DNA of 64,000 bases from Nymphaea colorata. Taxonomy: Eukaryota; Streptophyta; Magnoliopsida; Nymphaeales; Nymphaeaceae. The stretch covers positions 11,808,417 through 11,872,416 of the forward strand of contig NC_045149.1 of NCBI RefSeq assembly GCF_008831285.2. The letters are read 5' to 3'. The notes beneath the pieces were generated by a model. The model was not told the origin of the DNA, did not search any database, and saw nothing but the letters and a program-made list of their open reading frames with translations. Positions within the stretch are counted from its first letter, which is position 1; every line of letters starts with the position of its first letter. The position numbers and the translations under genes were made by a program. This document shows positions 11,930 through 23,340 of the stretch, piece by piece.

Positions 11930-14700
11930 TTGGATCAAGAATTTCAACCCCATCGGTGTCAATTAGCCGATAAGAATTGTGAGGTAGAAATTCTTTGACG
12001 ACATATGGTCCTTTCCAGTTCGGTGCCCATTTTCCTTTTGAGTCTACTTTTGAGTGGAAGTGTAGATCTTAGTACAAGATCATTTACCTAGAATTTTATT
12101 TCAATGACTGATTTGGCATAATGTCGGGCGACTCTCTTGCGATAGATTTCAGCATGCTCTGCTGCTTGTAGTCTTTTCTCGTCTAAGTGGTCTAATTAAG
12201 AAAGTCTCTATTTTTGATACTTGCTAATTTGGGGTTCAATGAGCGTAGCAATTTCATTACTGGTTTTTGGACATGTAATGGAATAACAATTTCCGTTCCA
12301 TATACTAATTTTGTTGGTGTAGCATTGGTGGGTGTCTGAATTGTGGTTCGATACGCCCAAAGAGCATTGTGCATTTTTTTATACAAATCTCGACATGTTT
12401 CAACAATCTTTTTTAAGAGACGAATCAAAATCTTGTTGGTTGATTTTGCCTAGACATTACCTTGAGGGTAATATGGGGCAGAAAAGTGATGTTGTATTTT
12501 GTATTTGTGATAGAGATTGCACACTTTCTCATTTTTAAAATGAGTATCGTTGTCAAAAATGATATCGTGTGGGATGCCAAATCTGCATAAAAGGTTTTTG
12601 TGAATGAAGGACACTACATGTTGTCCTTCGACTGTTTTTAAAGTGATTGCTTCCACCCATTTCGTGAAGTAATTTCTGGCTGCATTAAAATATCTGTGTC
12701 CATTTGAGGCAGGTGGATTGATCGGACCAACCACGTCGAAGACCCACATAAAAGATCTGATAGGTTCTCCAAGTTTGAATGTAATGGTAGAGCCTAAACT
12801 GGCCAAACCATCTGCAATTGGGTTAAATTCTCTTTTGACATGCAAGAGCTGATACTCATCAAATTGTTTTAAGATGGAAGTTGCTAACTCTTGATATGAG
12901 ATCAATTTCTGATCTTTGACTTACCAATCTCTATTGACTTGACTGACAACTAAAAGTGAATATCAAAAAATGCGAACTCTTTGCACTTTAAATTTGAGAA
13001 ACATTTTGAGTCCTTGGATTAGGGCCTCGTATTCTGCCATATTATGGGTGCAGGAGAAATTTAATTTGAGGGAGTAAGAAATCATTTCATTCTCTAGTGT
13101 GATGAAAAGTATCCCAATGCTTGCCCCAACTGTGCTTTTAGATCTATCAAAATGCATCTCCCAAATTGGCTCTGGTTCAGCTGTTAGGATTTGCTCATAT
13201 GAAAAATCATTATTTGTTTTAATATCTTTAGATAGAGGAAGTATGCCAATTGATCTGCAATGGCTTAACTTTAGATTGATTTTTGAGACACATGTTCCAA
13301 ATCATATTGCAACAGCAGAACTTGCCACTTTGCTATCCTTCCATTCAAAAATGGTTGTTCAAGGATATATTTGAGTGGATTAAGTTTGGATAAAATTTTA
13401 ACTTCGCATGCCAATAGGTAATGCCTTAATTTTTGACACATCCATACCAAGGTTAAACAATTTTTTTTCATATTGCACAAATGTCTTACTGATGTAATAA
13501 ATGACATGTTCAATTCGACAACCTTCTTCATATTGACCCAAAAATCCACCACAGGCTGAGTTTTTGATTGTCATGTAAAGAAGTAGAGGTTTCCCCAGAA
13601 TTGGGGGTTTTAAAATTTGTGGGCAAAGAAGGTACTTCTTTATCTTTTCAAATGAGGCCTGACATTCATGTCCCCATTCAAACTTGACTCCTTTCCACAG
13701 CAAATAGTTGAAGGGTTCACATCTCATGGCAAGATTAGATATAAACCTTCTGATTTACTGAATTCTGCCTTGCAAGTTGCGTAACTCCTTAAGATTTGTT
13801 GGCGGTGACATCTCAATGATCGCCTTTGCTTTGGAGGGATCCATCTTGATTCCCTTTTTGCTGACCATAAATCCCAAAAGCTTACCAGATTCCACATCAA
13901 ATACACATTTTTGTGGATTTAACCTAAGCTTATATTGCAAGAGTCTATCAAAAACTTGAGAGAGAATGCTGATATGATTTTTCCTTGTTTTTTACTTAAT
14001 TAGTATATCATCCACATATACATCCATGATTTAATGCATTTGATCATGAAAAATAGCTGTCATAGCCATTTGATATGTTGCCCCGACGTTCTTCAATCCA
14101 AATGTTATTACAGTATAGCAAAAGGTGCCCAATGGGGTTGTAAATGATGTTTTGGTCTGGTCCTGGTCTTGAGAAGCCAACTTAATTTGGTTATATGTAG
14201 AATATCCATTCATAAAAAAGAGCATAGCATGACCTGCGGTACTGTCTACCAACAAGTCGATGTTTGAAAGTGGATAGTCATCCTTTGATGTAGCTTTATT
14301 CAAATATCTGAAATCGATGCAGAGTCGAATTTTACCGTTTTTCTTTGGGACTACCATGATGTTTGCTAACCATTCAGGATAGTCAATTGTTCGGATGAAT
14401 CCTGCCTTTAGTTGGTCTTTTAGGCCTTCCTTAATTTGCCCCTCAAGACGGAGGTCTAGTTTTCTTAATTTTTGTTTGATTGGCTTGCATTCTAGTTTCA
14501 ATGGTAGTCGATGCTCCACTAATTTTGTTTTGAGTCCTGGCTTGTCCTCATAAGTCCATACAAAGGCTTCTTGATGCTCTTTGAGGAAGCCTATCAAACT
14601 CTTTTCTTTCTTCTGCTGAGTGACTTGTTCCGATTTGCAAAATCTTTGGATTCTCTTTCGTGTCAATGTTAATTTCCTCAATCGGATCATTAATCAAAGG
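11930..14700 (-). pseudogene. Tat-lineage gypsy pol pseudogene (RT, RNase H, second RNase H, integrase)
   Basis: From right to left on the minus strand: RT at 14690-13980 (PEWLANIMVVPKKNGKIRLC, then YPLSNIDLLVDSTAGH, and a DVYVDDILIK active-site segment near 14000); RNase H at 13730-13270; a second, aRNH-type RNase H at 13157-12850 (NMAEYEALIQGLK); integrase core at 12800-12450 (D in VFDVVGP, D in IFDNDTHF); integrase C-terminus at 12428-12192 (LWAYRTTIQTPTNATP) with a GPY-like motif near 12010. There are several stops, including one just before the YVDD segment and one just after. The RT motif-A aspartate is replaced (MNGYSTYNQI). The HHCC zinc-binding part of integrase appears deleted between about 12790 and 12770. 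It cannot encode active enzymes. Confidence 0.85.
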
Positions 14701-16730
14701 TGACAGTTGATCTTGCTTTCTTATTTAGATGAACTCTGGACATTCCATGTTGGTGAGTTCTGGATTTACCTCAAAGGATTTTGATGTTTGATCCTTAGGT
14801 GTCATCCTTGACAAGACCTGAATAGGATGTGGTTATATGGAAAAATGCTTTTTGAGTCCATCTTGACAAGATAAAGTATTAGATGTTGACATAAATTGAT
14901 TCAATAGAGGCTCGAGGAGAGTTTTGATGTTGGGTTTGGACATAGACTTGGAGACAAGGCAAAACATCACATCTCATGCCTCAAACCAACCATTAATGAA
15001 AAATTGACAATGCATTCCCTAGGACTCTTGCCTATATGCATTGTTTTGAAAAATTGATCTTGGAACCTATGGAAAATAAATGGGTAAATCGTTCTTGGTT
15101 TATCTAAAATTGAAGATATGCCTATATACCAAATTTATGGTACTGGCATAGACTCCTCCAAGGGTTTTCTATATTTGGGTTTTTCAATTCTTCTTGTTTA
15201 CCCATCGATATACCAGATCTATTGTCAATTTCGATATTAATGGGGGGACTTCTCAATCCAATTGGGAGGTCTAGTTGTAAGGTTATATCTTGGACTAATG
15301 TCTTAAAAATAGCTGGGCAACATGATGACCGGGATATGATATAGGTAAGGATTTGTTTTTCAAAATTCATGAAAAGATGCAAAATAGATGCCTCTATTGC
15401 ATACATTCATAACAGATAAATTTGAAAATTTGAGAGCATATGTGGGCTTCATATAAATCCTAAATTGAGGAAGGGCAGGATAAATTGAAATTAAAGGGGT
15501 TCATGGAATCTCCTCAATGTACTACATGATGTTGGTATGCATGTTTATGAAAAAAAAATTGTGCAATTAATATTTGCCATTGCGAAACTAGCTTGTATAT
15601 GATCCAAATAGGTCCTTAGACAGATGATGATGGGTCCCATCGGGAGGGCCATATGTTCGCACCCCACCCCTAGGTCAAAGGGTGTCGAACTGGGAATCAA
15701 CAAAATTCTTTCAAAATTGGGGTTTGGAGGAAAAATTTTTAAGAGAAAGGGATCTGCCCGTCGGTACGAAGTTCAACCGTTCCTACCGCCTTTAACAGAG
15801 GTAATTGAACCAAGGACTAAGGATCATTTGAATCATGTACGAGTTATTGATGAAAATCCTCTATGCTTGTGTGTTGAGGTTTTGGATTCAAGAACGAAAA
15901 TTCATTTTGAATAAGTGATTTGAACTTGTTTTGAAAATGAATTCCTTTGATTTGAAGATTGGAGGGTTTTCAAGTTGACTTAAAAAAAACTTTGTTTTGG
16001 TGCCATTTGATTTGAAATCCACAATTCTTGAGGATTTTGAAGATTTGAAATTGGGTTCTTTATTGAAAACTAAAAATGATTCATGAGTTGCAATTGTGAC
16101 CATCTTATGATCAAAATTGTTTTTGAATTCTTCTTTTGCCAAATCGTGTGATTTGGTCCAAGATATTTAAAAACTTGTGATTTGGTTAGGTAGAACTCAT
16201 TCTTTTGATGAAACGTAGGTTTCAAATTGTTAGAAAAATGTGTTGTTTTCTAAACACATTTTGACCAAGATTATGGAAGTTAAGTGAAGTTTACAAATTC
16301 TTGTTGCAATATGATTTGGTCATTTTTTGCAACTCAAATTTGAATAACTTAATTTTTTGAGAATGTGCATGTGGTGCTATGGATTTTGAGTGAAAATGAA
16401 TATATGAAATTAGAAGGAAAACTACATGAAACATTCATTCTTCTCTCTCTCATAATCTCTCAAGATTCATTCATATATTCTTCACTCTCTCATAATATGT
16501 CAAGTCCATTCATTGCAAACATACAATCTGTGCATGAAGAATGATTTAAATTAAAGTGTAAGACTTTCTCCAAATGTGCTAATCATTTATTAAGTACATG
16601 AATTAGAGATGCAGTCTATAAGCTTGAGTCATGGATGAGAAACTCAAAACAATTAAGAATTAGGCAAACGAGGATGAAAACAAACTTTAAAATATAAAGG
16701 AAATGTGGATATCATCATTTTTCCTCAAAA
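14701..16730 (-). other. Presumed gag/protease and leader region of the Tat element, badly decayed
   Basis: Between pol and the 5' LTR. A minus-strand stretch at 15406-15122 (LQLDLPIGLRSPPINIEIDN) sits where protease is expected but I see no clear catalytic motif. No zinc knuckle was found. No obvious tRNA primer-binding site adjoins the LTR edge at 16731, so the leader is mutated or rearranged. Confidence 0.4.
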
Positions 16731-17577
16731 TTGTCATAAAAATCAGATTTTACTCTAATTTAAAAGTCTTAAAATTAAAATATTTATTCTAAGAATGTTT
16801 GACTCTTGGAAAATGGTGAAATTCAGTTTTACTCCATATGAACGAAGCATCCAAGTTGGCAAAAAATTATGTGTCATGGAGTTCTAAGAATCTTTCTTTC
16901 TCCCTAAAAACAAAATTTCAGATTCTTGTCCTAGAAGATTCATTCATTTCTTGGTTTATTAAAACACCTTTGATCTTGTTCTTTAAGAGATGCAAAGATT
17001 AGGGTTTTTGAAGTGTGATCTTAATTGTTCTTGAGACTCAATCAATCACATGTAAGTATGAAAATTGGTGAATGAAATCAGAAATTTCTAAAAGGTTTTT
17101 AGAGAGCTGATTAGGTAGGGATGAAACTTTTTTGTTGTTCTGCAAAACATAACCACTTTGTGGCTGAAAATTGACATCTCAAATGTATAAAATTTGACAT
17201 TCTTAAGCTATATCTTATACTGATTTCAACAACTTACGTACACTTTGCGTATGGATTGCTAAAAATAGAAGAAAATTTAAGATGAAATGAAATGATTTCA
17301 TAGCTTTATACTATGAAAATCAACAAAATGATCTTTTTTCTTAAAAACAAGTTTGGATACGTATTCCAACCTGATTTTAAAAGACGAAATGATTTTTAAC
17401 AAGAGATTACACGTGTATATATAAATAACAATATATACATATACATACATTACTCTTCAAAATGAAATTCTGTCAAGGGACCATATAACTCACGAATCAT
17501 TATGATTCATGACTGGGTTCTTTTACGTAGGAAGATTGAAAACTTGTTTCAAATCCCCCCTACTACCCTTGATCAAT

Positions 17578-17909
17578 TGAAAAAGCATGAAACAAAATAA
17601 TTTCAAATAGAAAGAGATGAACAAATGCTCAAGCTAGTCCGTCCTTTGTTTTGCCATCCAAAGGTGGATTACATTCAAGAGAATGCATCTATCCTTAATA
17701 GGATTATTCGTCATATATATTGCATCAAAATAACTCTCTCACCTGAAAAAGCATGAAACAAAATAATTTCAAATAGAAAGAGATGAACAAATGCTCAAGC
17801 TAGTCCGTCCTTTGTTTTGCCATCCAAAGGTGGATTACATTCAAGAGAATGCATCTATCCTTAATAGGATTATTCGTCATATATATTGCATCAAAATAAC
17901 TCTCTCACC
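17578..17909. repeat. Exact 166-bp tandem duplication within the right LTR
   Basis: Units 17578-17743 and 17744-17909 both begin tgaaaaagcatgaaac and end ctctctcacc. By eye they are identical, while the left LTR has one copy (about 8647-8810). The duplication therefore post-dates insertion. Confidence 0.9.
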
Positions 17910-18564
17910 ATGGGATTCCCTCATCATGGGAAGTTCAAAATGGTTTTTAAGATGGTTGTTTTGAAAAAAACATGGCCTTGGGGCCTTTTCCAAAATTTGA
18001 TTCAAGGTTCATCTTTTTAGAAAAACCAACTCATGCATGCATTATGCATTGACATGTACATTTAATCGTAAGTTTTTCCTAACTGGACATCATTCTCAGC
18101 TATAAAATAAATGAAAGTAAACCCCTCCCACGAATTATTGAAATTAAAATGAACCAACAATAAGCTAAAATACATGATAAATGAGTTAAAATCACCTACC
18201 CTGCAGTCGGTCTTGATGCTTGATATTCTTCTTCACTTGTTTTCTAAATCGAATAATCTTAAGCAAGAATACAAGCTTCGATTCGAGCTTAGCAAAGCTA
18301 GAAGAAGAATAGCTTGCTTGCTGAAATTTGCAGTGAGAAAGAGAGCTTCTCACCACGAAAATTCTAAGGGTTTACTTAAGCACCCTAACTTAGCAAAATC
18401 AATGGAGAAAATAGAGGAAAATGAAGAAGAAAATGGGAGAAAGGAGAAAGGGGGCTTGGACAAATTCTTCTTCTCTTCCTTGGCTTCTCCCCCTTAGCTC
18501 CTAAGCTGCAGCAACTTGATGCAATACTCATAAATTCGTTCCCCCCTTGATTGTCAAGGGAGGG

Positions 18565-18572
18565 TTTATATA
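18565..18572 (-). promoter_or_regulatory. Putative LTR TATA box (5' LTR)
   Basis: Minus-strand TATATAAA in the same context as 9448-9455. This copy lies in the 5' LTR and would be the relevant promoter for the element. Confidence 0.5.
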
Positions 18573-19939
18573 GAAGAGAAGAAGGGTAACCACCTTCTTT
18601 AATTTGTCTTGGAAGATTAATCAAGGCTTAGGGAGTTGAAAAATGGATTAAATGAATCATTCTTATCCCATTTATAAGACCTAGGCAGGCTGGGCTAGGT
18701 TTGGTCAACCTTGGTTCAGACCTAGCATACCAACTTTGACCAAAATTTTAAACAAAAATGCCCTTGCACAGGGTTTTGCTTATTTTGTGTTATTTTTTTT
18801 TCTTTGTTTGAAATCGAGCTTGTTAGGTTAAAACCTAGTTACTAAGCTCTAAATGCCATTGAATTATGATAATTCAATTTAAATTTGAATAAAATTTGAA
18901 AATTCTATCCAATTTGGTTCGAAAACGGATATTTTCGTCCAAAATTTGATTAAAGATGGATTTGAACTGAATCAAACTTTGGTTTGAAATGTTGAATTTC
19001 AATTTGATATTTGGTTTATGCATTTGACAAATCCAAATTTATATGTGCCTTTCATAAACCAATTTAGGATCCGTAATATCGATTTGCTCAAAAAATTGCA
19101 AAGTTATCCAGATTGGTCAAATTTGACCAATTGACCAAAGTCAATGCCCATTTGTGAGTAGTTTGACTTTGTTTGAGGTAATTTGATAAATTTGAGCTAA
19201 GAAAGCTCTTAATTGAGTTAAATTATACTTTGACTGAGTCTACTCAAAGTGGATTTGATCTGGTCAAGGTCTATTTTTGTTCACAAATTGAATCGTAAGA
19301 CAGACCTACCTTTTTAGCCAAGGTGAGCTCCTATTGACTGAGCCTAGCTGAGATTGGTGCCATATTTGAGTGCACTAGGTTAGAACCTACTTGAATTAAG
19401 TAGATTTGACCAGCCCAGTTATTGCTTCTTGCAGATTGATCCCTCCATAAAAAGGACCTAGTTAAAGAAGAGAGAGAGACATAAATGTCTCTCTTTTCCT
19501 AGGTTTCTAGTTATGATTTCATTCATTTCTCTTCGAAAATGATTTTTTCATTTAATTGAGATTTTTTTTTTAAATGGAGGTGCGTGACCCCTAGGGTGCT
19601 CTTGACCACACGGGCTAGATGGGGCCCACACGTGCATCCCACGTAGCATTCTAGACTGTATTAGATCAAATTTTACATATTTAAATCAAAATTTAAATTT
19701 TGCAATTGTATTTGGATTTCAAATGACAATTGCAAATGAATTTGGATTTCAAATTCTAATTTTGTCATAGCTTAGACTCATAATTCTACATTGGGATTCA
19801 TGTCACGAGATAAATTCATGATTTGAATGTAAATTGTTCTTTAGATTTGAAATTCATTTTGGAATTGCATTTTACACAATTCTTTTGTAAAATTTTGACA
19901 TTGCTTCAATTTTGATGTGAAAAATTTGGCGGGTTGACA

Positions 19940-20708
19940 TGTTGTTGGGGCATTTTGGTCATGATAATCCCTCACTTTACTTGAGGAGCAATTGTACTGG
20001 CCAAGTTGCGGAAAGACGTGGTCGAGTTTGTCAAAAAATTGTCGAGTCGGCCAGATAGCTAAGGGTAGCATTATCCCAATGGTTTGTATAGCCCTTTACC
20101 AATCCCAGACCAGCCTTAGGATCATGTCTCCATGGATTTGGTGGTAAGACTTCCTAAGATTGTGTGGTTTTGTTTCCATCGTGGTAGTGGTTGATCAATT
20201 TTTCAAGATGGTTGTTTTTCACCCCTATAAGTGTGTCACTGATGCTTCATTTCACAATCTACTGCATAGAAACAATTTTGACCTAACACACACTTCATGA
20301 GTCATTTTTGAAAATTATTATGGATATTGCTCAAGTCCAAGTTGCAGTTTTAGTAGTGCCTACCATGCCTAGATTGATGGTCAGATGGAAGTGGTAAACC
20401 TCATCCTAGGGACATACTGTGTTGCCTCTTCGGTGATTACGTCAGGTCTTGAGATTTAGTATTGCCCCAGGCTGAGTTTGCCTACAATAGTTCTATAAAC
20501 CAATCCATTGGAAAGTCTCCCTTCTAGGTTGTTTATGGGTGCTCACTTGCTGATGGGGTTGACCTTGCTCATGAGGTTGACCTTGCTCATGTATCCCCTC
20601 CTGTTGATGTAGACCCTCGAGCCTTGGATGTTGTTGTGTACATGCGTGATATACATCAGCAATCCAAACAAAAACTACGGGAGAACTATGAGTCCTACAA
20701 GGCGTATG
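19940..20708 (+). pseudogene. Ty3/gypsy chromovirus pol, fragment 3 (integrase)
   Basis: Plus-strand fragments read as chromovirus integrase: a zinc-domain-like LLGHFGHDNP followed by LRKDVVEFVKK near 19940-20050, the core start VSMDLVVRLPKIV near 20130, and WDLVLPQAEFAYNSS near 20460-20500. Stops and frameshifts are frequent. The fragment ends at the MITE insertion at 20709 and continues at 21141. Confidence 0.75.
20701..20708. repeat. 8-bp target duplication, left copy (MITE)
   Basis: ggcgtatg, paired with ggcaaatg at 21141-21148 (six of eight matching). Confidence 0.7.
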
Positions 20709-21140
20709 TAGGGACGTCAATATATCTGATTTGAATCGGATATCTGACCGATCCGATCCAAAAAAAATTAGATATGGAAAAAAAATTAATATCCGATTAA
20801 GAAATCAAATTGGATTCAGATTTAATAAATGACATCTGATCAGATTCGGATATACATAAATATCCGATCAGATTCAGATGCAGATTCTGATCGAATTCAT
20901 GTTTAGACAAATATCATGTATCTAATGCTATTAAATTTTAAAAATTAGAAAAATCTGGTCCAAAATTCAGATTCAGATTCAGATATAAATATAAAAATCG
21001 GGATCGGATTGCAAAATCGGGTTTCAGATTCGGATATGATTTTTCTTTATTCAAATTCGAACCTGAATTCGAACCCGAATATGTGAATATCCAAAAAAGC
21101 GGATATGATTAAGGATATATATGATACGTTGACATCCCTA
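20709..21140. mobile_element. hAT-type MITE, 432 bp
   Basis: The ends are inverted repeats: the left begins tagggacgtcaa and the right ends ttgacatcccta (reverse complement tagggatgtcaa), 11 of 12 matching. An 8-bp target duplication flanks it (20701-20708 and 21141-21148). It has no coding capacity. The interior is dominated by repeats of a GGATATC/GATTCGGAT-type motif. TAGGG ends with an 8-bp duplication fit the hAT superfamily. It sits inside the chromovirus integrase C-terminal coding region. Confidence 0.85.
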
Positions 21141-21430
21141 GGCAAATGTTGACTAAGGTAGTTGAGAAGTTACTTTTGAGGTAGGAGAGCTTGTATGGGT
21201 ATACTTACGTCTAGTGTGTTGCCCCGCTGGCACTTATCATAAGTTGAACCCTCATAAGTACAACTCTTACCAAAGTCTACAATTGGGTCCACAACCGGCA
21301 CTGCAATCAGATAGGGTGATCGAGACCAAAGATTTTCTTGCAGGCTCATCTTGACAGGGTGAGGCTACTCTGTGTACATACTCCAGGCAAGTCGAGGACG
21401 ACTTGTCCCATAGTTGTTCATGTAATGTGG
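21141..21430 (+). pseudogene. Chromovirus pol, fragment 4 (integrase C-terminus / chromodomain region)
   Basis: After the MITE, short plus-strand stretches keep the expected order: a YHKLNPHKY-like phrase near 21240 and VIETKDFLAGSS near 21320, where the C-terminal domain of chromoviral integrase is expected. Badly frameshifted. The assignment rests on position and short similarity only. Confidence 0.45.
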
Positions 21431-21800
21431 TTTAGAGATAGATCAGATCTCAGATTCAGATCCACTTGAGCTTTGGATTTGGTTTATTTGGACATTGGCC
21501 TTATTTTGGGATCCGATCTTTTATTTATTGGACCTGAGATCCAGTTCGGATCTATGGGTGAAGCTTCTTAAAAGGCCTCTGTTCTTTTTGTTTAGGGCTA
21601 ATTGTTGATGAAGAAAACCCTAATTCCCTTTTCTTATTGAATTTTCCCTTTTTTCCCATGCTTTTCCTTTCATTCTTTGCTTTCTTGTGCTTTTTTGCTT
21701 GGGGATTAGAGTGAGGAACTCTAATCACTGCACCACTTCTTCACTGTTAATGAATACAGTATAGCTAATGAAAGCATCTCTTTCTTGGATATTGAGAAAA
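21430..21800 (+). repeat. Possible 3' LTR of the chromovirus
   Basis: Directly downstream of the pol remnant lies non-coding sequence with a GATCC/AGATCT-rich upstream part, then cttcttaaaaggcc and aaaaccctaattccc, and a typical 5'UTR-like stretch ending near ttaatgaatacag. No second LTR is in the window to confirm it. Confidence 0.35.
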
Positions 21801-22650
21801 TCAAAATCCAAAAACAGAGGAAGTTTTTGGACCAATCCCAATCGGCACAAAAGACCGAGCAGTGAGACATGGTTCAGTCAGACCTGGTCTATTCTATTGG
21901 TTGGGGGTCACCCAACCAATGAAATATAGATCATTCTATATTTGTCTTCAATGCCATAGAAACAACTACAAAGCTCATCCAGCTGTAGGTAAATGGTGGA
22001 GCTCCAATATATTTTTTTATTTCATGCTTCCCAGCTATTAGGATGGAACTCGCTGAACCTAACAGTCATTTATTAAATCAAATTTTATGTGTTAACTAGT
22101 TTTATTAGAAGCAGCACGAATCTATTTGATTACATGACTGATTCAAAAGCACCATGTGCTAGCACTTAGCTACTTTTTAAAATATTAGAAAAAGTTTTAC
22201 TAAGTTAGCGACCCACTAATTCGAGGAAAAAAGATCATACCTGCCCAAGTTAGCTTGGTAGTAGTTGGAAACGTAGTAACAAAAAACACGTTTTCTTTTT
22301 TTGAAAAAAAAAACACAGTAAATTAACTGGGCGTTTAAAACTAAAAAAAACACCATTTTTTGAAAAAAAACGTTAAAAAACGTTCAGTTTTTTCCACTTC
22401 TTTCATTTTTCAGTTTTTTAATGTCAAATATGTTTGTGTATTTTCTATTTTTTATTTGTTGCAAATCTACTTATCTTTTGATGTTTGTGTTATTAGTTTC
22501 TCACTTATTTTATTTTCTGTCCATTTTTAGTTTTTTAAAATTTTAAAAATTTACCGTATGTTTACCATTTGTTTTTTGTTTTTTTTTTCAAGCTCACCGT
22601 ATTATATCCAAGAAAAACCTCGCATTTTAAAACTCCGAGACATTATTTGT
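21800..22650. other. AT-rich intergenic sequence, no gene
   Basis: Homopolymer-rich (A runs and T runs around 22270-22590). The end near 22620-22655 (aaaacctcgcatt...atttgtgactatga) resembles the right end of the MITE-like element at 49123-49556, suggesting a decayed relative, but no matching left end was found. Confidence 0.4.
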
Positions 22651-23340
22651 GACTATGATTGGAAATATTCTTCTATTTGGTTTTTATGATGAGATATTGT
22701 GATTGCTGCATAGGCATGACCATCTCAAAGATCAAAGAGCTTTTCTCTAGTGATCTATCGGTGACTCCAAGGAATCATGATCATGGATATGAAAAATATA
22801 TCTTTTGCTGTTGGAAGAATTACCAAAAGTCGTTTGCACAATTCCAAAGATGCTTCTCTGAGAAAAAATTATCACATTTGCACTGCACCCTAGCCACTCC
22901 AACTTCTAAAGAACTCGGTATTTGAGCACCTCATCCATAAGAATGTTTTTCTTATACCTCAATAGCAATTGTAGGCAATAAAGAAAACACTTGGATTTGC
23001 CATCATTGCGCCTATTATATTCACCAAAAAAATTGGCAGAAAACAACATAAAAGGTACGATGGAAGATATGACTTTGAGCAGGACAAGCCAGTCATTACT
23101 CTTCCTTGGCTTCAATAATGTGTTTGATGCAAGATATGCAAGTTCTGAAGATTGGATAGTGGCTGTGTCCAGAGTTGCAGTACACATGAATCCAAATTTG
23201 TTTCATGATCTATTTTCCTTTGAAATCTTAAAGTTTTTTTTACTGCACCTATTTAGACCAAAGTGTTACATGGCATGGTGGCAGTTTATCTATCATTTTG
23301 TGAATGAATATTTTAGTTGATACAAACCTTTTTGTAATTT
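22651..23340. other. Unrecognised region with overlapping short ORFs
   Basis: Three ORFs of 88-109 residues overlap (22659-22925 plus, 22991-23320 plus, 22906-23187 minus). None shows a motif I recognise and none can be linked by convincing splice sites. Base composition is less homopolymeric than the surroundings, so this could be a gene or transposon relic. Confidence 0.25.

Larger units (their letters stand above)
7781..19939 (-). mobile_element. Tat-lineage Ty3/gypsy LTR retrotransposon with LTRs over 3 kb
   Basis: Two directly repeated blocks (about 7781-10834 and 16731-19939) bracket a minus-strand pol remnant with the extra, second RNase H typical of the Tat/Ogre lineage. The right LTR is bounded by TGTCA...TGACA. 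The left LTR ends in TGTTAACA followed by a polypurine tract on the minus strand. The element interrupts a plus-strand chromovirus integrase region. Roughly 90 bp of chromovirus sequence expected between the two flanks is missing and I found no target duplication, so the left junction was probably altered by a deletion. Confidence 0.8.
16731..19939 (-). repeat. Tat element 5' LTR (right copy)
   Basis: About 3.2 kb, starting TGTCATAAA and ending GGGTTGACA (5-bp inverted ends TGTCA/TGACA). It differs from the left LTR mainly by substitutions, an exact 166-bp internal tandem duplication (17578-17909) and one fewer 30-bp repeat unit. Downstream at 19940 the chromovirus integrase resumes. Confidence 0.8.
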
